Assembly: GCA_007133995.1 (NCBI GenBank)
Contig: SLLP01000108.1
Span: forward strand, 1-11,192
From: Balneolales bacterium
GTDB taxonomy: Bacteria; Bacteroidota; Rhodothermia; Balneolales; Natronogracilivirgulaceae
Reading direction: 5' to 3'
Length of the DNA: 11,192 bases
The number at the start of each line of letters is the position of its first letter. The stretch's first letter is position 1. Below the pieces are notes generated by a model that was not told the origin of the DNA, ran no database searches, and worked only from the letters and a program-made list of their open reading frames with translations. The translations under genes were made by a program, and so were the position numbers. This document shows, one piece after another, positions 1 through 5,428 of the stretch.

Positions 1-481
1 CCACCGTCTGTGCAACCAGATAGGCGACCATGCTCCCTATGGTATTACCCACCATGAAGCCGTAGACGCCGTCAAAAAGTGTCCTGCCTCCGCTTATTCC
101 ATAGGCATTCGGCAAATAGTAATTGGCCGTCATGATTGCCAGCATGAAAAGATTCATACAAAACCCAATCCAGACCAGCAACTGCGCCTTTTTTCGTCCG
201 AATAGCTCCGAAACGAGATCGGTCACGACGAAAGTGAATGGAAAAGCCAGGAGTCCAACCGGTATGATCATACTGTATCGCTCCCCCTTGCGAACCAGTT
301 CAGGAACAAGTGGCAGCAACCATTCAGGCAGGTTCATGGAAAAGAGCTGGATGAATTTGGTTGTCCCAATGATATTACCCATAACCAGCGCTGTGAGGAA
401 TACAGCACTAAGTCCCAAAAACAGGGCATCCCGCTTGTAGGCAGGTACGCTCTTTGCCATCTTTACCGGTTTGTCAGCCAT
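1..481 (-). CDS. Queuosine-precursor transporter, YhhQ/VUT family (partial, N-terminal part)
   Basis: This is the N-terminal 160 residues of a multi-pass inner-membrane protein; the rest lies beyond the left edge. The family (DUF165/Vut_1, E. coli YhhQ) imports 7-cyano- or 7-aminomethyl-7-deazaguanine for queuosine modification of tRNA. Seen here: a first membrane segment around residues 16-38 (ALFLGLSAVFLTALVMGN), the hallmark block around residues 75-93 (FTFVVTDLVSELFGRKKA), a further membrane segment after it, and a GNTIGSMVAYLVAQ stretch near the edge. The start is the first ATG after an in-frame stop at 485-487, and no clear Shine-Dalgarno sequence precedes it. Family members are usually about 210-240 residues. 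It is divergent from the tetR-like gene at 896. Family assignment is firm; the exact substrate is inferred from the family. Confidence 0.85.
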   Translation of the reverse strand, partial: MADKPVKMAKSVPAYKRDALFLGLSAVFLTALVMGNIIGTTKFIQLFSMNLPEWLLPLVPELVRKGERYSMIIPVGLLAFPFTFVVTDLVSELFGRKKAQLLVWIGFCMNLFMLAIMTANYYLPNAYGISGGRTLFDGVYGFMVGNTIGSMVAYLVAQTV

Positions 482-497
482 ACTTTATGTCAGCCAT
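474..497 (-). other. Possible 7-codon upstream ORF overlapping the transporter start
   Basis: A 10-bp sequence (TGTCAGCCAT on the plus strand) occurs at 472-481 and again at 488-497, so the start region of the transporter is partly duplicated with a 16-bp period. Because 16 is not a multiple of three, the upstream ATG (497) opens a different frame, encoding MADIKYG and stopping at 474-476 just inside the transporter gene. No good ribosome binding site is seen. It may be only a by-product of the duplication. Confidence 0.2.
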
Positions 498-538
498 TAT
501 GTTCGCCGGCCAGGAAGCCGGTTGGTGAGAATCATTAC

Positions 539-634
539 ATGAAATGTCCATGACCGTAGCCCGGACACACAGGAGCATGATTAAAAACGTCATGGGCATT
601 CTATGTGACGATATGAATCCAAAATTTTAAACAG
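539..634 (+). repeat. Intergenic hairpin repeat, copy 1 (96 bp)
   Basis: This is the first of three copies of a roughly 100-bp sequence that begins ATGAAATGTCCATGACCG and ends TTTTAAACAG. Inverted arms at 543-554 (AATGTCCATGAC) and 589-600 (GTCATGGGCATT) pair over 12 bp with one G-U. The 34-nt loop contains the conserved ACACAGGA and TGATTAAAA. A conserved tail follows (ATTCTATGTGAC, ATGAATCC). Copy 2 abuts it directly. The element is not a sustained reading frame. Its function is unknown; it could be a structured RNA leader, a REP/MITE-like dispersed repeat, or a protein-binding site. Confidence 0.85.
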
Positions 635-735
635 ATGAAATGTCCATGACCGGGCAAGCCTCCGACACACAGGAGTTTGATTAAAATCGTCATGGGCATT
701 CTATGTGACCTTATGAATCCAAAGATTTTAAACAC
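635..735 (+). repeat. Intergenic hairpin repeat, copy 2 (101 bp)
   Basis: This copy is tandem to copy 1, in the same orientation and very similar to it. The arms lie at 639-650 and 689-700, with the same one G-U pair. The segment after the 5' arm differs most from copy 1 (GGGCAAGCCTCCG here), while ACACAGGAG, TGATTAAAA, CGTCATGGGCATTCTATGTGAC and ATGAATCCAAA are kept. A fragment of the next unit's start (ATGAAAT, 736-742) follows, suggesting that the unit boundary is the ATGAAA. Confidence 0.85.
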
Positions 736-895
736 ATGAAATCAATCGGAAGAGTACTGAGTTTTGACAGATGATGAGACAACATTTTTTCGTTGGAATA
801 TCATTCACCTGCAACAAGCATGGTCACATCGCTTTGGGCGCCGACAAATCAGGCTGACCTGTAAATACCAATAAATACACATCAGAACTACAGAT
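736..895. other. Intergenic region upstream of the tetR-like gene
   Basis: This is the remainder of the 414-bp divergent region between the transporter and the tetR-like gene, after the two repeat copies. I see no ORF or RNA gene in it. A TTGACA occurs at 764-769 but has no matching -10 box at the usual spacing. The segment just before the start codon is AT-rich (AAATACCAATAAATACA) and has no Shine-Dalgarno sequence. A promoter for tetR-abc1 must lie here or inside the repeats, but I cannot place it. Confidence 0.5.
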
Positions 896-1660
896 ATGAA
901 GGAAATTACTAATATTCCTGAGGACATCAATGGCAATCGCAACCAGGGAACCGGCCGGCATAATGAGCGTACTGATCTGCACGAGGATATGCTACCCGGT
1001 GACCAAAAGACTTACCTTATAGATGCTCTTCGTCAGGCCGGACAGCGGGATTACCGTAAACTGACGCTTTCCGATCTTGCGCAGATCACACAAACCCCGT
1101 TGGATGAAATCACACCTTATTTCCAAAGCACAGATGATTGGATCGATGCTTACTATTGTGAACTGGTCGAACAGTACCAGGTGATGGTCCAGACCGTACC
1201 TGATTTCGAAAACTATACCGTGGGAGAGAAACTGCTCAACTTCTGTCTGACCAGCATGGATATGATGCGGGATCACGAGCAGCTGGTCCGAAGCACCTAC
1301 CATCCGTTCATTCTTGATCGGTTTACATCAACCCGGTTTGAACAAATGGTGGCTGATCTTTTCCGGGGTTTTACGGAGCAGGATTGCCGGGTTGCCATGA
1401 CGAACCAGCTGTTGCTTGTATCACCGGTATATACCTGGTGGAGCCGTGAATATCTTCATATGACCGGATACTGGCTGAGCCATCCCGGATCCGATCATCA
1501 GGTTATGGCCCTGACAGAAAAAACCACATCTCTTATGAATGAAATTCTCTATAACGGGGTTTTCGACAAAACCCTTGATCTGGGCAAGTACCTTTTTGAA
1601 GCCGGGCTCGTTTCACCATGGACTCCGGTATCGGTCATCCGAAAATTTTTAAGATTCTGA
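896..1660 (+). CDS. TetR-like transcriptional regulator
   Basis: A 254-residue protein with a polar, probably disordered N-terminus (residues 1-36), then a TetR-type helix-turn-helix region at about 38-83 (KTYLIDALRQAG; LTLSDLAQITQTPLDEITPYFQS), then an all-helical C-terminal domain of the ligand-binding or dimerization kind (about 84-254). The LSDLAQ-turn-ITPYFQS pattern matches the TetR recognition helix followed by the YxYF-like motif. The start is the first ATG after an in-frame TAA at 872-874; a second possible start is Met32 (989). No Shine-Dalgarno sequence is seen. It lies 18 bp before the ABC1 kinase gene on the same strand, so the two are probably co-transcribed and the protein may control its own operon. 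Its ligand is unknown. The HTH is diverged, so the family call is good but not certain. Confidence 0.75.
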   Translation: MKEITNIPEDINGNRNQGTGRHNERTDLHEDMLPGDQKTYLIDALRQAGQRDYRKLTLSDLAQITQTPLDEITPYFQSTDDWIDAYYCELVEQYQVMVQTVPDFENYTVGEKLLNFCLTSMDMMRDHEQLVRSTYHPFILDRFTSTRFEQMVADLFRGFTEQDCRVAMTNQLLLVSPVYTWWSREYLHMTGYWLSHPGSDHQVMALTEKTTSLMNEILYNGVFDKTLDLGKYLFEAGLVSPWTPVSVIRKFLRF

Positions 1661-1678
1661 ATCAGTAAAACATTATCC

Positions 1679-3001
1679 ATGAGCGATTTTCCATCATCCC
1701 GTTTTGAACGGACCGCTCGCATTGCCAGGACGGGAATGCGTGTGGGCAAAAACTATGCCCTGCATCATTTTAAAAGTCGGATTAACGGCAACGGCGTCGA
1801 TGAATCCGTGCGCAAAGAGCTTCATTCAACCAACGCCCGCTATCTATACGATGAATTTTCCAAGTTGCGGGGAACTGCTCTCAAACTTGCACAGACGCTC
1901 AGTCTGGATCATGGCTTGCTTCCTGAAGAGTTTGTGGATGTGATGTCCCAGGCTCAATATCAGGTTCCGCCCATTAACAGGGCGTTGGTGAGGCAAACCA
2001 TCAAAAACGAACTTGGCAGTTATCCCGAAGAGCTTTTCAGGGAATTCAACACCGATGCCGTCGCGGCGGCATCGATCGGGCAGGTGCATGAGGCGGTGCT
2101 TCCCGATTACCGGCCTGTGATGGTTAAAATCCAGTACCCGAATGTGCGGGTCAGTATCGGGTCCGATTTGAGCATGGCCAAGCTGGTCTTCAAGCGCATG
2201 GTTAAAAGTGACCGGACGGATGAATACTTCCTGGAGGTGTATGAAAAAATGATGGAGGAGACGGACTATCACCATGAGGCGGAGCAGATCACACGTTTTC
2301 GGGAGCGCTATGACAATCATCAGTTTGCCATACCGGAATTTGTGCCTGAATTCTCCACTTCATCGGTACTGACCATGACCCGGACTACCGGCGAGCATCT
2401 GGGTGATTTTCTGTCCCGCAATCCCGATCAGGTTGAGCGCAACAGGTATGGTCAGTTGCTTTGGGACTTTTTCCATGCCCAGATCAATGATTCTCGAACT
2501 CTGCACGCAGATGCACATCCGGGTAACTTCATGTTGTGTAAAGATGGCAGGCTCGGTGTTCTTGATTTCGGGTGTATCAAGGAGTGTCCGGCAGACTTTT
2601 TCATGGATTATGTGTCACTACTTCCACTCCACCTGGAAGGCGACAGGGATGAGCTGTGGAACCTTTACAACCGGCTCGGACTGGTGGATGAAGATTCTGA
2701 TGATATGACATATGAGAGGTCGTTTTTCGAGTTATGCAAATCGTTTGGTGATCTCGTCATTTCACCTTATCAAGGACACTCTTTTGATTTCGGAAACCGT
2801 GAATTCAGCGAAACATACAAAAGTCTTGTGAAGGAAGCGGTAGCGCAACCCGAGCCACGCGGTTCACACCATTTCATTTATGTAACACGTGCTCATATCG
2901 GTTTATACCGTATGCTGATGAAGCTGGGAGCTGTGATTGATCCTCGCCCCGGTAAAAAGTATGTACTCGAATGGTGGGAAAACATACAATCTGGTGAATG
3001 A
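1679..3001 (+). CDS. ABC1/UbiB/AarF-family atypical kinase
   Basis: A 440-residue protein-kinase-like protein of the ABC1 (COQ8/UbiB/ADCK) family. These proteins are ATPases or atypical kinases tied to quinone and lipid metabolism. Visible motifs: the N-terminal KxGQ-type element, here KLAQ (residues 69-72), with Ala in place of Gly; the alanine-rich loop AAASIGQVHEA (129-139) replacing the Gly-rich loop; the ATP-site lysine K150 (VMVKIQ); the EETDYHHEAEQ segment (193-203); the catalytic block HADAHPGN (276-283, D278 and N283); and the metal-binding DFG (296-298). All core catalytic residues are present. There is no C-terminal transmembrane hairpin like that of E. coli UbiB; the end (about 395-440) is soluble. 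It is the second gene of a probable operon with the TetR-like regulator. Organisms of this group use menaquinone, so a ubiquinone role is unlikely; the true substrate is unknown. Confidence 0.92.
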   Translation: MSDFPSSRFERTARIARTGMRVGKNYALHHFKSRINGNGVDESVRKELHSTNARYLYDEFSKLRGTALKLAQTLSLDHGLLPEEFVDVMSQAQYQVPPINRALVRQTIKNELGSYPEELFREFNTDAVAAASIGQVHEAVLPDYRPVMVKIQYPNVRVSIGSDLSMAKLVFKRMVKSDRTDEYFLEVYEKMMEETDYHHEAEQITRFRERYDNHQFAIPEFVPEFSTSSVLTMTRTTGEHLGDFLSRNPDQVERNRYGQLLWDFFHAQINDSRTLHADAHPGNFMLCKDGRLGVLDFGCIKECPADFFMDYVSLLPLHLEGDRDELWNLYNRLGLVDEDSDDMTYERSFFELCKSFGDLVISPYQGHSFDFGNREFSETYKSLVKEAVAQPEPRGSHHFIYVTRAHIGLYRMLMKLGAVIDPRPGKKYVLEWWENIQSGE

Positions 3002-3027
3002 TCCGGCTCCAGGTGAATAATCGGCTC
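2993..3027. repeat. Short imperfect tandem duplication at the abc1 stop codon
   Basis: The sequence GGTGAATGATCCGGCTC (2993-3009), spanning the stop codon of the kinase gene, is repeated imperfectly as GGTGAATAATCGGCTC at 3012-3027. Both copies contain an in-frame or near-frame stop. It looks like a small slippage duplication without obvious function. Confidence 0.6.
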
Positions 3028-3085
3028 AAGAAGTCAAGGCGGTCTCAAGTTTGTAACGCAACCAGTTCGGTGAATGCTTCTTTTG

Positions 3086-3514
3086 TCAGCTGCAGAATGT
3101 ATCAAAAATCATGACCAGGTCGTCTGATACTTCCTGGGCTGTTCGGCCCTCGATCCGATGCCGTGGAATCATGGCTTTGATCTCGCCATCCTGAAAAAAA
3201 GCGAATGCCGGTGAAGATGGCGGAAAATCGCTGAAATATTCCCTTGCCCGCGCGGTGGCTTCCTTATCCTGTCCGGCAAAAACCGTGTAGGTAATATCCG
3301 GTTTTTTGGAATGGCCCATTGCCAGTCTCAATCCGGGGCGCGCATTACCTGCGGCACATCCACATACGGAGTTAATCACAAGGAGCATGGTTCCTTTTCC
3401 ATTTCCGAAGACCGTATCAACATCCTCAGGAGTCACAAGCTCCTTTACACCGATTTCCGTAAGTTCACTTCTCATCCAGGACGTGTCGGGTCCCATTCCA
3501 TAGCCAAATTGCAT
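3086..3514 (-). CDS. BrxA/BrxB-family bacilliredoxin (YphP/YqiW)
   Basis: A 142-residue thioredoxin-fold protein of the bacilliredoxin family (DUF1094, B. subtilis YphP/YqiW), close to the normal family length. The unusual CGC active site is plain at residues 51-53 within NSVCGCAAGNARPG, followed by the conserved PDITYTVFAGQDKEATARARE and PPSSPAFAFFQDGE segments. A further Cys (141) sits one residue from the C-terminus. Members reduce mixed disulfides between proteins and bacillithiol in the cytoplasm, which suggests that this organism makes bacillithiol. An AGGA lies three bases before the ATG, closer than ideal. It is convergent with abc1 (84 bp apart) and divergent from the lipoprotein gene (110 bp). 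Which paralogue, BrxA or BrxB, cannot be told from this sequence alone. Confidence 0.92.
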   Translation of the reverse strand: MQFGYGMGPDTSWMRSELTEIGVKELVTPEDVDTVFGNGKGTMLLVINSVCGCAAGNARPGLRLAMGHSKKPDITYTVFAGQDKEATARAREYFSDFPPSSPAFAFFQDGEIKAMIPRHRIEGRTAQEVSDDLVMIFDTFCS

Positions 3515-3624
3515 AATTCCTGTACTATTTCGTTAGAGTTTACAGTATCATCTAAAAATATGTGCCATATACAACGCACCCGCAGTGCGAAAAAATATCC
3601 GGCATCAAAAAAATATGACGTAAA

Positions 3625-4479
3625 ATGATTTTTTCTTTAAGGTTAGCTTTGTCAACCGCCACGTTATTTCTGGCGTATTCCTGCACATCAACAATTAAAG
3701 TCACAAGTCAGTTCAGTGATCCTGAAATTTCCGAACTCCAATCTTCCAACCTGGAATCATTGACCAGAACTGCCGAAAGGGTATTGGTTGATGACCTGGC
3801 ATTTCATGTTACCAATGACGAATCCAATCTCTATGTACTGGTTGATTTCATAAGAAGCAGGAGGTACGAAAATGTCAGGGAATTCGGATTTACAGTTTAT
3901 GTTGATGGAGAAAACTCCATAAGGCGATCGTTCGGGATAACCTACCCTACCGGCATCTATCATCAACTTGGGAATTATCCCGGTGCACAGAAGGGCTATC
4001 TGGAAGAGCCGAATTGGAGCAATTTCCAGGAAAACCGAGGGATAAAAGAGACGGCAGAACGCAGCAGCACACAAAATGCGCTTCTCATTCAAAGACAGAA
4101 CAGGCGTGATCCCATGCAACCGGTCACCCTTCCATTAACGCAATTCAATGCACAAAACGTCCGGCTGTATCTGGATGATGACGGCCGTACCGGAAGGATC
4201 TCATTTACTATCCCTCTTCAGACACGCTCAACGAGTCAGTTTTCACCGGACGTCAAACCGGGTGAAACCATAGATCTTGGATTTGAAATTGATCCCATCC
4301 GTTTGCATGACATGGATATGCGAAGCGGCGCTCCGCTTATTACCAGTGAGACAGCCAGCGGCGGGTCCCGGTCAGAGACAGACCAGGAGAATCGAGAGCG
4401 GATAAACAGGCTAATGATGCGGATGGGTGAGCCCTATGAGACATGGGTAAAAGTGAAGCTCTCTTCAAGCGAAGATTAA
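3625..4479 (+). CDS. Predicted lipoprotein of unknown function
   Basis: A 284-residue protein that I do not recognise. The N-terminus is a signal peptide: a short positive start, a hydrophobic core (LALSTATLFLA) and a possible lipobox AYSC with Cys20. The lipobox is weak because Ala, not Leu, is at -3, so export is more certain than lipidation. The mature part has alternating beta-type segments: LAFHVTNDESNLYVLVDF (58-75), REFGFTVYVDGE (85-96), FGITYPTG (103-110), then RTGRISFTIPL, and near the end ETWVKVKLSS. The order NDxxNLYV, then GFTVYVDG, then GITYP recalls DOMON/CBM9-like beta-sandwich domains, but that is only a resemblance. Residues about 235-270 are polar and rich in charged residues. 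The start is the first ATG after an in-frame TGA (3616-3618). It is a single gene, divergent from the bacilliredoxin and convergent with sodA. Confidence 0.8.
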   Translation: MIFSLRLALSTATLFLAYSCTSTIKVTSQFSDPEISELQSSNLESLTRTAERVLVDDLAFHVTNDESNLYVLVDFIRSRRYENVREFGFTVYVDGENSIRRSFGITYPTGIYHQLGNYPGAQKGYLEEPNWSNFQENRGIKETAERSSTQNALLIQRQNRRDPMQPVTLPLTQFNAQNVRLYLDDDGRTGRISFTIPLQTRSTSQFSPDVKPGETIDLGFEIDPIRLHDMDMRSGAPLITSETASGGSRSETDQENRERINRLMMRMGEPYETWVKVKLSSSED

Positions 4480-4559
4480 AATGAGATCCGTTTCATGCGT
4501 TTTGTCGTTACGTGCAAGACAAGCGGTGTAGCAGATCCGTGATTTTGACTGGTGGATTA

Positions 4560-4602
4560 AACCGCTGCATGGCCCTTTATCCGGGCCATGCAGGTATCGG
4601 TT
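4560..4602. terminator. Strong hairpin between convergent genes, possible bidirectional terminator
   Basis: Between the lipoprotein gene (ends 4479) and sodA (ends 4625) lies a perfect 11-bp stem, CTGCATGGCCC (4565-4575) with GGGCCATGCAG (4583-4593), and a 7-nt loop. AACCG (4560-4564) and CGGTT (4598-4602) can extend it past a 4-nt bulge. Neither side has a long T tract (TTT on the minus strand, TT on the plus), so it is not a textbook intrinsic terminator, but its position suits 3'-end formation or mRNA protection for both genes. Confidence 0.55.
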
Positions 4603-4624
4603 CAAAACTTGCGCAGGCAAGTCA

Positions 4625-5233
4625 TCACTTTGCGTTTTTGAAGTTATCTTCGACTTTACTCCAGTTGACCACATTCCAGAATGCCTTGATGTAATCCGGG
4701 CGACGATTCTGATAATTCAGGTAGTAAGCGTGCTCCCAGACATCAAGTCCAAGAATCGGGACCAGACCTTTCATCAGCGGACTGTCCTGATTTGCTGTGG
4801 AGATAACTTCAAGGTCGCCATTTTTATTTACTACAAGCCATGCCCACCCTGAGCCGAATCTGGTGGTTGCCGCATTGGTAAACTTCTCCTTGAACGCATC
4901 AAATGAACCGAATGCCTTGTCGATGGCGTCAGCAACCGAGCCGGTTGGTTTACCTCCTCCATCCGGGCTCAAAATTTCCCAAAACAGGGAGTGGTTGGCA
5001 TGTCCGCCCGCATTATTGATTACTGGCTGCTTTATGTCATCATTCAGACTGTCGATATTTTTAAGCACTTCTTCAACCGGCCTGTCAGCCATCGGGTGAC
5101 CTTCAAGCGCTGCGTTTGCTTTATCGACATAGGTTTGGTGATGCTTGGCGTGATGAATTTCCATGGTTCGTGCATCGATGTGGGGCTCCAGTGCATCGTA
5201 AGCATATGGAAGATCGGGAAGTTTAAAAGCCAT
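4625..5233 (-). CDS. sodA: Superoxide dismutase, Mn/Fe family (Mn type)
   Basis: A 202-residue cytoplasmic superoxide dismutase of usual length with no signal peptide. It converts superoxide to oxygen and hydrogen peroxide. The four metal ligands are visible: H27 in MEIHHAKHHQTYV, H81 in GGHANHSLFW, and D164 and H168 in DVWEHAYYLNY. Gly at 77 together with Gln149 in ANQDSPL is the Mn-type pattern (Fe enzymes carry the glutamine at the earlier site), so Mn or cambialistic use is likely. Y36 is the gateway tyrosine. It has the best ribosome binding site of any full-length gene in the window (GAGGAG, 5243-5238, four bases before the ATG). It is divergent from the transhydrogenase-like gene, sharing a roughly 150-bp control region, and is probably monocistronic. 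Confidence 0.97.
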   Translation of the reverse strand: MAFKLPDLPYAYDALEPHIDARTMEIHHAKHHQTYVDKANAALEGHPMADRPVEEVLKNIDSLNDDIKQPVINNAGGHANHSLFWEILSPDGGGKPTGSVADAIDKAFGSFDAFKEKFTNAATTRFGSGWAWLVVNKNGDLEVISTANQDSPLMKGLVPILGLDVWEHAYYLNYQNRRPDYIKAFWNVVNWSKVEDNFKNAK

Positions 5234-5327
5234 ATTACTCCTCTTATTTTTTTGGGATTACTTATTCTGTGAATTATGAATGATTTGGTGTGATGGCTAT
5301 CATCTTCTTCAATAACAGCATGCACCT

Positions 5328-5346
5328 TTAAATAATTTCTATTTAA
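5328..5346. promoter_or_regulatory. AT-rich inverted repeat in the sodA/sthA divergent region
   Basis: TTAAATA (5328-5334) and TATTTAA (5340-5346) form a perfect 7-bp inverted repeat with a 5-bp spacer, placed between the divergent sodA and sthA-like genes. It could be an operator for a dimeric regulator or part of a promoter. The sequence is AT-only, so chance is a real possibility. Confidence 0.2.
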
Positions 5347-5386
5347 TGATCTGAATTTACTGCTATCTTGTTGGAAGGACATTACT

Positions 5387-5428
5387 ATGAAAATACTTAC
5401 AGTAGAAATCGGACGGATGAGTTTATGA
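5387..5428 (+). CDS. Possible 13-residue leader peptide of the sthA-like gene
   Basis: A short ORF, MKILTVEIGRMSL, starts at 5387 with a well-placed Shine-Dalgarno sequence: AAGGA at 5375-5379, seven bases before the ATG. Its TGA (5426-5428) overlaps the ATG of the following flavoprotein gene (5425-5427) as ATGA, the arrangement typical of translational coupling. The downstream ATG itself has no comparably placed Shine-Dalgarno. The peptide would then load ribosomes for the main gene or act as a regulatory leader. Alternatives are that the SD is fortuitous, or that translation begins at the in-frame TTG at 5368. Confidence 0.45.
   Translation: MKILTVEIGRMSL

Noticed and set aside
123..440. 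105-codon plus-strand ORF
   Set aside because: It is antisense to the transporter gene, whose membrane segments and family motifs are unmistakable on the other strand.
577..630. Small ORF inside repeat copy 1 after AGGAG (starts MIKNVMGIL)
   Set aside because: The AGGAG is only one base from the ATG, copy 2 has TTG instead of ATG, and copy 3 has a frameshift giving a different peptide, so the repeat is not conserved as protein.
539..742. Tandem repeats as a CRISPR array
   Set aside because: There are only two adjoining units of about 100 bp with no spacers between them, and no cas gene nearby; the units are long and internally structured.
764..769. TTGACA as a -35 box for tetR-abc1
   Set aside because: No acceptable -10 hexamer lies 16-18 bp downstream, and sigma factors of this group often use other elements.
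1844..2320. 158-codon minus-strand ORF
   Set aside because: It is antisense to the ABC1 kinase motifs on the plus strand and shows no recognisable domain.
3311..3628. Plus-strand ORF whose stop overlaps the lipoprotein start
   Set aside because: It lies mostly antisense to the bacilliredoxin gene and its sequence has no domain features; the ATGA overlap is chance.
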